From Lysobacteraceae bacterium (GTDB lineage Bacteria; Pseudomonadota; Gammaproteobacteria; Xanthomonadales; Xanthomonadaceae), in contig JAIXTZ010000078.1 in assembly GCA_027483745.1 (NCBI GenBank), positions 1-8,717 of the forward strand: a stretch of DNA of 8,717 bases. The letters are read 5' to 3'. Made by a program: the position numbers and the translations under genes. Positions within the stretch are counted from its first letter, which is position 1; every line of letters starts with the position of its first letter. The notes beneath the pieces were generated by a model that did no database searches, was not told the DNA's origin, and saw only the letters and a list, made by a program, of their open reading frames with translations. Shown one piece after another: positions 1 to 5,917 of the stretch.

Positions 1-25
1 GGCGCGAAGGGCTCGTGCGGTGGCC

Positions 26-919
26 TCAGGCGCTGCCGTGGGCCCAGGCTTCGATCAGGGCGCGGGCGATCGAAAGGCGCGGCGCGAAGGCCAGCGGCGG
101 CGGCTCGGCGCCGCGCGGCATGTCGCCGACCGCCAACCCGGCCAGCACCTCCTCGCGGGTGAACCAGCGTGCGGCTTCGAGCTCGTCGTCGACTTCCGGC
201 GCCGGGGCATCGGGCGCGGCTTCGGCATGGAAGCCGAGCATCAGCGCCATCGGGAAGGGCCAGGGCTGGTCGCCGGCGTAGCGCACGGCGCCCACCTCGA
301 CGCGGGTTTCCTCGAGGACCTCGCGGCGCACCGCCTGGGCCAGCGACTCGCCGGGCTCGACGAAGCCGGCCACCACCGACCAGCGGCCCGGAGGCCAGCT
401 GCGCTGGCGGCCGAGCAAGAGCCGATCACCGGAGCTGACGGCCACGATGATCGCCGGATCGGTGCGCGGGTAGGCCTCGAGGCCGCAGCCGGGGCAGCGC
501 GCCGACCAACCCGCCTGGCGACGCTCGACGGCGCCGCCGCAGGCGCCGCAGAAGCGCGCGCGACGTTGCCAGTTCAGCAGGCCGGCGGCGGCCGCGAACA
601 GGGCGGCCTCGCGGCCCGGCCACTGCATGCCGGCGCGGCGCAGGTCGACGGTGGGGGCGCCTTCGGCCAGACGTTCCCAAGTGAAGCAGGGCACGCCGTC
701 GACCAAGCCGATGAAGGCCGCATCCTCAGGCCGCTCGCTGGCCAGCGCCTCGCCCAAGGGCCAGGTCTCGAAGCCACCGTCTTCCAGGCTGCGCGATTCG
801 GCGTCGAGGCGCAGCACGCGCGCGCCGGGCCAAGCGGCATCGAGGGCCCCGGAGGAGGAGCGAAGGTGTGCGGCGCGGTCGAAGCCGCCGTCGACGAAGG
901 CGAAGCCCGAGAGGCTCAC
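26..919 (-). CDS. nudC: NAD(H) pyrophosphatase, NudC-type Nudix hydrolase
   Basis: A 297-residue protein. NudC enzymes cleave NADH/NAD+ to NMN(H) and AMP and can remove NAD caps from RNA (family knowledge). Visible: an N-terminal NudC-like domain (about 1-118); a four-cysteine zinc ribbon with Cys124, Cys127, Cys142 and Cys145; and a Nudix domain from about 153. The Nudix box runs 185-207 with catalytic RE(199-200) and EE(203-204). The NudC signature DQPWPFP (217-223) follows at the expected distance. Two oddities: the usual Gly near the end of the Nudix box is Arg206 (EETRV rather than EESGI), and the signature reads DQPWPFPMA rather than SQPWPFPxS. The start is GTG at 917-919, whose GTGA overlaps the erpA stop by 4 nt; no Shine-Dalgarno sequence is visible, so translational coupling to erpA is likely (inference). 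Length fits the family. Identification is firm; catalytic performance with the altered residues is not known. Confidence 0.93.
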   Translation of the reverse strand: MSLSGFAFVDGGFDRAAHLRSSSGALDAAWPGARVLRLDAESRSLEDGGFETWPLGEALASERPEDAAFIGLVDGVPCFTWERLAEGAPTVDLRRAGMQWPGREAALFAAAAGLLNWQRRARFCGACGGAVERRQAGWSARCPGCGLEAYPRTDPAIIVAVSSGDRLLLGRQRSWPPGRWSVVAGFVEPGESLAQAVRREVLEETRVEVGAVRYAGDQPWPFPMALMLGFHAEAAPDAPAPEVDDELEAARWFTREEVLAGLAVGDMPRGAEPPPLAFAPRLSIARALIEAWAHGSA

Positions 920-1272
920 ACCGAAAAGCTGCTGCCGCAGCCGCAGGTGGTCTTGGCGTTGGGGTTGCGGATGATGAACTGCGAACCGGCGAGGCTCTCG
1001 CGGTAGTCGACCTCGGCGCCCATCAGGTACTGCAGGCTCAGCGGATCGACGACGAGCGTGACGCCGTCGCGGTGCACGGCCACGTCGTCCTCGTTGCTCG
1101 CCTCGTCGAACTCGAAGCCGTACTGGAAGCCCGAGCAGCCGCCGCCGGTGATGTAGACGCGCAGCTTCAGCTCGGCATTGCCCTCATCGGCGATCAACGC
1201 GGCCACCTTCGCTGCGGCAGCCGGCGTGAAACCCACGGGGGCGTCGAGGTCTTGGTAGCTGGGCGTGCTCAT
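916..1272 (-). CDS. erpA: Iron-sulfur cluster insertion protein ErpA (A-type carrier)
   Basis: A 118-residue A-type carrier that receives Fe-S clusters from the Isc/Suf machinery and delivers them to target apoproteins in the cytoplasm (family knowledge). The three ligand cysteines are present: Cys46 in [11 protein letters not shown], and Cys110 and Cys112 in TCGCGSSF at the C-terminus. The stretches [10 protein letters not shown] (75-84) and [15 protein letters not shown] are close to E. coli ErpA as I remember it, which favours ErpA over IscA/SufA. I chose the ATG at 1270-1272 because it gives the usual family length. An in-frame GTG at 1309-1311 would add 13 residues with no family resemblance. 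No clear ribosome binding site precedes either start. It lies 47 nt downstream of the bactofilin gene and overlaps nudC by 4 nt, so the genes are probably co-transcribed. Confidence 0.96.
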   Translation of the reverse strand: MSTPSYQDLDAPVGFTPAAAAKVAALIADEGNAELKLRVYITGGGCSGFQYGFEFDEASNEDDVAVHRDGVTLVVDPLSLQYLMGAEVDYRESLAGSQFIIRNPNAKTTCGCGSSFSV

Positions 1273-1319
1273 CGGCGGGATATGGCGGTCATCGGCTGGG
1301 GATTCAAGCACGTCGCCCG

Positions 1320-1784
1320 TCAGGCGAGCGTCGCTTCGCGCTCGGCCGTGGTGCGGGGCGACGACGTGGTCTTGCCACCCGCCGGGTCTCCGGGCACCAC
1401 CGCGCCGGCCGTTGCGACGTGCACCAGGCGCCCCGTCACCGCCGCACCGGCGGCCATCTCGATGACGGCGTAGTGCAGGTTGCCCTCCACGCGCGCTTCG
1501 GGCCCGAGTTCGAGCCGTTCGAAGGCGTGCACATCGCCCTTCACGGCACCGTTGATCACGATCACCGGCGCATGCAGTTCGCCCTCGACGCGACCGCGGG
1601 CAGCGATGGTGACGGTCGCCGGGGCACCGGCCTCGGCCAACGCGCGGCCGATCAGCTGGCCTTCGAGGTACAGGCCACCGGCGAACTGCACGTCGCCGCG
1701 CAGCACCACCTGCGGGCCGATCAGCGTATCGACACTGCCGCCAGCGCGCGGCGCGCGGGTCTTGGAATCACCGAATCCGAGCAT
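1320..1784 (-). CDS. Bactofilin family (polymer-forming cytoskeletal) protein
   Basis: A 154-residue bactofilin. These proteins polymerise without nucleotide into beta-helical filaments, often at the inner membrane, and act as scaffolds in cell shape, stalk or wall-enzyme positioning (family knowledge). Visible: a short charged N-terminal tail (1-17), then [20 protein letters not shown] starting the core, and a run of short hydrophobic-glycine rungs ([60 protein letters not shown]) through about residue 121. This is the regular spacing of a beta-helix. A low-complexity Ala/Gly/Thr/Ser tail ends the protein. The start ATG (1782-1784) has an AAGGA ribosome site at 1792-1796 with 7-nt spacing. 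The frame stays open upstream to about 2549, but that extension covers the preceding gene in another frame and has no domain support. It sits 23 nt after the DUF6776-like gene and upstream of erpA, an arrangement I recall from other gammaproteobacteria. Confidence 0.93.
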   Translation of the reverse strand: MLGFGDSKTRAPRAGGSVDTLIGPQVVLRGDVQFAGGLYLEGQLIGRALAEAGAPATVTIAARGRVEGELHAPVIVINGAVKGDVHAFERLELGPEARVEGNLHYAVIEMAAGAAVTGRLVHVATAGAVVPGDPAGGKTTSSPRTTAEREATLA

Positions 1785-1807
1785 GGAACCATCCTTATCG
1801 GGGGGAA

Positions 1808-2533
1808 TCAGCGGGCCGCGTCGCCCTGCCAGGGCACGGTGGCCTCGATGGAACCGCCGCCGCCGTCCAAGGTGACGCGGACGCGCTGCGGGGTGAAACC
1901 GGCCGGCAGCACGATGCTGCCGTCGAGCTTCTGGAAGTAGCGGAAAGAATACGCCTGCCCCGGGGCCTTGTCGGCCTGCCGCAGCGTGTCCCAGTCGACG
2001 GTTTTCAGGGCCCCGCCGGCCACGCCTTCGACGGCGAACCGCAGGCGCCCGGCGCTGATCGCGCCGCGATTGAGGTTCTGCGTGAGGGTCAGGGTGTAGC
2101 GCCAGCTGCCGCCGGCCTCGGGCTGGAACTCGGCCGCATGCACCGTGAGGCCGCGGCGCTGGCCGGTGGCGCCCACCAGCCGCTCGTAAAAGGCGACGTC
2201 GGCACGCAGCGCGGCGATCTCCTCGTCGCGCTCGGCGAGGGTCTCCTGCACTTCGAGGTTTGCCGCGCGGCTGATCTGCTCGGAGCGCGACAGCGTCGCG
2301 ATCTGCTGTTTCGCGGTCTCCAGTTCGGCCCGCGCCTTGGCGTGCTCCCCCAGCAGCTCGCCGTGTTCCGCCCGCAGGTCCGTCAGGGCCGGGTCGGCGC
2401 GCCAGGCCATCCAGCCCCACAAGGCCAGCAGCGACAGGGGCCAGCCCACCAGCAGGGCCAGCCGGCGCAGGCGGTCCGAGGCGCGCCGGGGCACCACGAT
2501 GAAGCGGGAATCGTCGTCGCGTTGGGCGCTCAC
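1808..2533 (-). CDS. Membrane-anchored coiled-coil protein, DUF6776-like
   Basis: A 241-residue protein of unknown function, matching the DUF6776-type proteins found beside bactofilin and erpA genes in xanthomonads and pseudomonads (family name from memory and context, not searched). Layout: a basic cytoplasmic N-terminus (1-24), one transmembrane helix at about 25-44 (ALLVGWPLSLLALWGWMAW), a charged heptad-like coiled coil at about 50-118 ending in ADVAFYERLVG, then a beta-rich C-terminal domain (128-235), presumably periplasmic. The start is GTG at 2531-2533 with AGGA (2542-2545) 8 nt upstream, and a promoter-like site lies just beyond. First gene of the leftward block and 23 nt before the bactofilin gene, so a role as membrane partner of the bactofilin is a reasonable inference. 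Topology is inferred by eye. Confidence 0.85.
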   Translation of the reverse strand: MSAQRDDDSRFIVVPRRASDRLRRLALLVGWPLSLLALWGWMAWRADPALTDLRAEHGELLGEHAKARAELETAKQQIATLSRSEQISRAANLEVQETLAERDEEIAALRADVAFYERLVGATGQRRGLTVHAAEFQPEAGGSWRYTLTLTQNLNRGAISAGRLRFAVEGVAGGALKTVDWDTLRQADKAPGQAYSFRYFQKLDGSIVLPAGFTPQRVRVTLDGGGGSIEATVPWQGDAAR

Positions 2534-2541
2534 AGTCCGGG

Positions 2542-2545
2542 TCCT
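2542..2545 (-). promoter_or_regulatory. Ribosome binding site of the DUF6776-like gene
   Basis: AGGA on the minus strand, 8 nt before the GTG at 2531-2533. It decides between this GTG and the overlapping out-of-frame ATG at 2547-2549, which has no similar site. Confidence 0.6.
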
Positions 2546-2559
2546 GCACGGGGGCGACC

Positions 2560-2589
2560 GGTATAGCGGCCCCCTTCAGGCAGGGTCAA
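2560..2589 (-). promoter_or_regulatory. Putative sigma70-type promoter for the DUF6776-bactofilin-erpA-nudC block
   Basis: On the minus strand TTGACC (2584-2589, five of six consensus bases) is followed after 18 nt by TATACC (2560-2565, four of six). The predicted start would fall near 2552-2554, giving a leader of about 20 nt before the GTG of the first gene. The match is unusually good for such GC-rich DNA. No equally convincing plus-strand promoter was seen for the divergent DUF4126 gene; CATACT at 2601-2606 is the only -10-like candidate and lacks a -35. Confidence 0.55.
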
Positions 2590-2631
2590 GCGATCACTTC
2601 CATACTCGGCCGGCCCACACCGGACGCCCTT

Positions 2632-2635
2632 GGAG
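2632..2635 (+). promoter_or_regulatory. Ribosome binding site of the DUF4126 gene
   Basis: GGAG 7 nt before the ATG at 2643. It supports this start over the longer upstream-open frame. The larger context CCCTTGGAG is repeated before the response regulator gene (3291-3299). Confidence 0.7.
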
Positions 2636-2642
2636 TGCCGCC

Positions 2643-3236
2643 ATGCCCGAAGCGCCCCTGTTCGCCCTTGGTCTCGCCCTCGCCTGCCTCGCGGGCGTCC
2701 GCGCCTACCTGACGGTGTTCGGCGTCGGCATCGCCGCGCTGCTGGGGTGGATGCCCTTGCCGGACGGGATGGCGGTGGTCACCTCGCCTTGGGTGCTGGG
2801 CACGGCCGGCGCGCTCGCCGTGGTCGAGTTCTTCGCCGACAAGATCCCCGGCGTCGATTCCGCCTGGGATCTCGTCAACACCCTGGCGCGCGTCCCGGCT
2901 GGCGCCTTCCTCGCCTCGGCCGCGTTCTCGCCGGAGGGCGAATGGAGCCTCGCCGCCGCCGCCCTGGGCGGTGCCGCGGCCTTGTCGACCCACGCCCTGA
3001 AGAGCAGCACCCGCGTCGCGATCAACGCCTCGCCGGAGCCGGTCTCGAACTGGGTCGCATCCGGCACCGAAGACGTCGTTGCCGTCGGCGGGCTGACGCT
3101 GGCGATCCTCGCCCCCATCGCCGCCGCCTTGCTGATGCTTGCCCTGACGGCGGCCGGTCTTTACCTCGGCTGGCGCGTCGTCCAAGGCCTCACCAAAAGA
3201 CAAGAAAACAAAACGGGAACCGCGTCACAAGTGTGA
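2643..3236 (+). CDS. DUF4126 family integral membrane protein
   Basis: A 197-residue membrane protein of the DUF4126 type (recognised from sequence pattern; function unknown). Hydrophobic stretches lie at about 5-36, 48-65, 102-117 and 146-178. Conserved-looking loop motifs are EFFADKIPGVDSAWDLVNT (62-80) and the run with Lys120, Arg124, Asn128, SPEP (130-133), SN (135-136) and ED (143-144), typical of the family as I remember it. The ATG at 2643 is preceded by GGAG (2632-2635) with 7-nt spacing; the same frame is open upstream to 2337, but that part lies antisense to the DUF6776-like gene. The C-terminal tail (KRQENKTGTASQV) is polar and comes from a locally AT-richer stretch. It is divergent from the leftward operon and 73 nt before the response regulator gene, so co-transcription with the signalling genes is possible but not shown. 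Confidence 0.88.
   Translation: MPEAPLFALGLALACLAGVRAYLTVFGVGIAALLGWMPLPDGMAVVTSPWVLGTAGALAVVEFFADKIPGVDSAWDLVNTLARVPAGAFLASAAFSPEGEWSLAAAALGGAAALSTHALKSSTRVAINASPEPVSNWVASGTEDVVAVGGLTLAILAPIAAALLMLALTAAGLYLGWRVVQGLTKRQENKTGTASQV
3225..3236 (+). repeat. Short perfect palindrome at the end of the DUF4126 gene
   Basis: TCACAAGTGTGA: 5-bp arms TCACA and TGTGA separated by two bases. It overlaps the last codons and the stop of the DUF4126 gene. The order of the arms is the reverse of a CRP/Clp site (TGTGA-N6-TCACA), so it is not a standard operator for that family. It could be a protein site or simply chance. Confidence 0.3.
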
Positions 3237-3249
3237 ATCTTGTTGAACG

Positions 3250-3285
3250 CGCATTGCCGGGTCGGGGAGGCCGCCCAACAATGCG
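3250..3285 (+). repeat. Inverted repeat in the gap before the response regulator gene
   Basis: CGCATTG (3250-3256) pairs perfectly with CAATGCG (3279-3285). Inside, after a two-base mismatch, GGG (3259-3261) can pair with CCC (3274-3276), so an imperfect hairpin can form. No T-run follows, so it is a poor rho-independent terminator. It ends 11 nt before the ribosome site of the next gene and may shape the leader or sit between two transcripts. Confidence 0.35.
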
Positions 3286-3295
3286 GGCGTCCCTT

Positions 3296-3299
3296 GGAG
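3296..3299 (+). promoter_or_regulatory. Ribosome binding site of the response regulator gene
   Basis: GGAG 10 nt before the GTG at 3310. It favours the long 868-residue form over an internal ATG at 3862, which has only a weak CGGA 9 nt upstream. Confidence 0.5.
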
Positions 3300-3309
3300 C
3301 CCGCCGCCC

Positions 3310-5916
3310 GTGTCCGTCGCCGCCCTCGAAGCCGGCCGAATCGCGGCCGAAGACCTCGCTCCCGTCCTGCGTCAACGGTGCCGGCTGCTGGAACGCCGCA
3401 TCCGTCGCGCGCGGCGATCGGGCTGGGACATCAACGCCGTCGCGCAGATCCGCGAGGACCTCGGACCGCTGGTGCATGGCCTCCATGCCCTCGGCCGCGG
3501 CCCCGCCGTCGACACCGCCCTGCTCCTCGCCGAGTCGTTGGCCCAGCCGCTCGAAAAGCAGGACTTGCCCGACCCGATCCTTGGCGCGCGATTCAGCGCG
3601 CTGCTTGAGACCCTGATCGACCAGCTCCCCGCCGGCGGCCACGACGAGATCGAGCGCTCGCTGGTGATCCTGCCCCACCCCCCGCGCGCGGAAGCCCTTC
3701 CGCTCGGCTTTTGGCGCCGATGGGTGGCCGATGCGGCACCGGCGCGCTGCGTGCCGGCGATGCCGATGAACCGGGCCGCGCCGCCCACCTCCGGTACACG
3801 CCCGACCGCCGCCGACGCGTCTACACTCGAAGATTCTCGTTTTGGCAACGGATCGCTACCCATGACCGCGCTGCGGCTCTATCTCCTGTCCGACGAAGGC
3901 CGCGAGGCCGAGGTCCTGGCCGAACAGCTGCGCTCCCGCCAGTTCGAGGTCGACGTGCTGTCGGACATCGACGAGCTCGTCGAGCTGGTCGGTGCGCTGC
4001 CCGCGGACGTGGTGCTGATCGACCGGATGCACGCACCTTCGATCGATCGCATCGGCGAGGCGATGAAGCCGATCCGCATGCGCGCCAACCAACCGATCCG
4101 CATGGCGCTCATCACCGACACCGACGACGTCATGGCGAGGCTCTCCGCGCGTCGCGCCGGCATGGACGCGGTGCTGGTGCGCCCGCACGGGGGCATCGAC
4201 GTGGCGAACCGGCTGCGCGACCTGTTCAGCACGGGCGAGCCGCTCTACCGCGTGCTGATCGTCGAAGACGATCGCGCCCAGGCGCTGTTCGCCGAAGGCG
4301 TGCTGCGCAACGCCGGGATGGACACGCGCATCGTGCTCGACGCGCTCGACGTGCTGCCGACGCTCGACACGTTCGAGCCCGACCTCATCCTGATGGACTT
4401 CCACATGCCGGTGGCGAACGGCATCGAGCTCACGGCGCTGATCCGCGAACGTCCGGCCTTCACACATACGCCCATCGTTTTCCTCACCGGCGAGCAGGAC
4501 GAAGAGGTTCGCTTCAACGCCCTGGACGCGGGCGGCGACGATTTCCTCTCCAAGCCGATCCGTCCGAAGCACCTGATCGCCAGCGTGCAGGGGCGCATCC
4601 GGCGCTACCGCGACGTGCAGCAGATCAGGGAACGCGAATCCGACGGTGCCACTGCCGCGGCCAGCAGCGTGGACAGTGGCATCGTCGAGCGCGGCCGGAT
4701 GATGGCGCGCATCGACCAGCTGATCACCGAGGGTCGCTCGCGCGGCGGCGTCGTCTTCCTTGAGATGGAAACCATCGCGAAGCTGCGGGAGCGCCTCGGC
4801 CTCGGCCAGTTCGAACGGCTGCACGTCGAGGCCCTCGACCTGCTCAAGCCGCTGGCCGGCGAACGGATGCTCTGCCGCTTCGCGGATGGTGGCTTCCTCG
4901 TGCTGGACGCCAGCCTCGACGCCGACGAGCTGCTGATGCTCGGCGTGCAGCTGCGCGAAGCCCTCGTGGCCCACGAGTTCCGCCTCGGCGACCAGAGCGT
5001 CATCACCCCGGTGGTGGCCGGCGTTGCACCGCTGGTGGAGGAGTTCACCGACGCCGGCGCCCTGCTGAATGCGGTCGAGAAGACCGCGCACAGCGCCCGC
5101 AAGCGCGCCGATCGCATCGATCTCTATCGCCCACTGGCCGCCGAAGAGGTGCTGCGGCAGAAGGCACTGATCGACGACATGCGCCAGGCGATGTCCTCCG
5201 GCCGCCTGTCGCTGCTGTACCAACCGATCGTCGCCGTTGCCGGCGGCGAGGACAGCCGCTACCAGGCGCTGCTGCGCCTCGATACCAGCAGCGGCAAGCG
5301 AATGACCGCCGCCGAAGTCATCCCGGCGGCCGAACGCTCCGGCTTCATCGTCGAGATCGATCGCTGGGTCCTGCGCGAGTCGATCGCCAAGATCGCCAAG
5401 GCGCGGGAACGCGGCGCATCGATGACGCTGTTCGTGACGCAGTCGCCCTACACGCTTGCCCACGGCGGCCACGCCGAGTGGCTGCGCAACGAACTCCGCG
5501 CGCTGGACGTCCCGGGCGCTTCGCTGGTGCTCGAACTGCGGCTCTCCGACGCGAGCGTCCATACCGGCACGCTGCGCGAGTTCTGCTCGGCGATGGTCGC
5601 CGATGGCGTGCAGTTCTGCCTGTCGCAGTTCGAGCCGGGCCCGGAGGTCGAGTCCACCATGGAGCAGCTGCCGCTGTCGCTGATCAAGCTGGCCGGCAAG
5701 TATTCGACCGGCGCCCTCTCCTCGGCCGTCCGCGACGAACTGAAAGTCATCATCGATCGCGCGCACCGCCGCAGCCTCGAGGTGATCGGCCACGGGGTCG
5801 AGGACCCGCAGGCCGCCGCCACGCTGTGGATGAGCGGCGTGGATTTCGTGCAGGGCAACCTCGTGCAGCAGGCCGCCGACGCGCTCGACTTCGATTTCAA
5901 CCAGGCGATCCTCTGA
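3310..5916 (+). CDS. Response regulator with tandem REC and degenerate GGDEF and EAL domains
   Basis: An 868-residue cytoplasmic protein. Order: uncharacterised helical N-terminus (about 1-120), Pro/Ala/Arg-rich linker (121-184), REC1 (187-305), REC2 (313-432), GGDEF (458-607), EAL (615-860). REC2 looks phosphorylatable: acidic Glu319/Asp320/Asp321, acceptor Asp363 in LMDFHMP, Thr393, Lys415 in SKP. REC1 keeps Asp238 but has Arg291 where Lys is expected. The GGDEF signature is replaced by ADGGF (525-529). In EAL, the signature Glu is Gln652 (YQALLR), the metal-site Asn is Thr710, the DD pair is Ser772-Gln773, KID is KLA (793-795) and AEGVE is GHGVE (827-831); Lys793 and Gln848 remain. So neither synthesis nor hydrolysis of c-di-GMP is expected; binding is uncertain. 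The GTG start has GGAG upstream, but an internal ATG at 3862 (residue 185, just before REC1) is a real alternative. The gene ends one base before the hybrid kinase gene, its likely phosphodonor. Confidence 0.9.
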   Translation: MSVAALEAGRIAAEDLAPVLRQRCRLLERRIRRARRSGWDINAVAQIREDLGPLVHGLHALGRGPAVDTALLLAESLAQPLEKQDLPDPILGARFSALLETLIDQLPAGGHDEIERSLVILPHPPRAEALPLGFWRRWVADAAPARCVPAMPMNRAAPPTSGTRPTAADASTLEDSRFGNGSLPMTALRLYLLSDEGREAEVLAEQLRSRQFEVDVLSDIDELVELVGALPADVVLIDRMHAPSIDRIGEAMKPIRMRANQPIRMALITDTDDVMARLSARRAGMDAVLVRPHGGIDVANRLRDLFSTGEPLYRVLIVEDDRAQALFAEGVLRNAGMDTRIVLDALDVLPTLDTFEPDLILMDFHMPVANGIELTALIRERPAFTHTPIVFLTGEQDEEVRFNALDAGGDDFLSKPIRPKHLIASVQGRIRRYRDVQQIRERESDGATAAASSVDSGIVERGRMMARIDQLITEGRSRGGVVFLEMETIAKLRERLGLGQFERLHVEALDLLKPLAGERMLCRFADGGFLVLDASLDADELLMLGVQLREALVAHEFRLGDQSVITPVVAGVAPLVEEFTDAGALLNAVEKTAHSARKRADRIDLYRPLAAEEVLRQKALIDDMRQAMSSGRLSLLYQPIVAVAGGEDSRYQALLRLDTSSGKRMTAAEVIPAAERSGFIVEIDRWVLRESIAKIAKARERGASMTLFVTQSPYTLAHGGHAEWLRNELRALDVPGASLVLELRLSDASVHTGTLREFCSAMVADGVQFCLSQFEPGPEVESTMEQLPLSLIKLAGKYSTGALSSAVRDELKVIIDRAHRRSLEVIGHGVEDPQAAATLWMSGVDFVQGNLVQQAADALDFDFNQAIL
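3822..3864 (+). promoter_or_regulatory. Possible internal promoter and start within the response regulator gene
   Basis: TACACT (3822-3827) resembles a -10 box; no good -35 is seen at the right distance. The stretch 3821-3860 is clearly less GC-rich than its surroundings, and the ATG at 3862-3864 begins exactly where recognisable REC1 sequence begins. This would fit a start for a 684-residue REC-REC-GGDEF-EAL protein. It is suggestive only, since the reading frame runs through unbroken. Confidence 0.3.
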
Positions 5917-5917
5917 C

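Noticed and set aside
20..1006. A 328-residue plus-strand frame opposite nudC and erpA
   Set aside because: Antisense to two firmly identified genes and shows no motif; typical mirror frame in high-GC DNA.
1320..2549. A 409-residue minus-strand frame joined to the bactofilin
   Set aside because: It shares the bactofilin frame but its N-terminal part is Arg/Pro/Gly low-complexity sequence overlapping the DUF6776-like gene in another frame. The internal ATG at 1784 has a good ribosome site and gives a normal bactofilin length.
2586..3203. A 205-residue minus-strand frame opposite the DUF4126 gene
   Set aside because: Gly/Arg/Asp-rich mirror sequence; the plus-strand frame has a ribosome site, membrane helices and family motifs.
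3225..3236. Clp/CRP-type binding site
   Set aside because: The half-sites are in the wrong order and with the wrong spacing for TGTGA-N6-TCACA.
3250..3285. Rho-independent terminator between the DUF4126 and response regulator genes
   Set aside because: The stem has an internal mismatch and a long loop, and no T-run follows on the plus strand.
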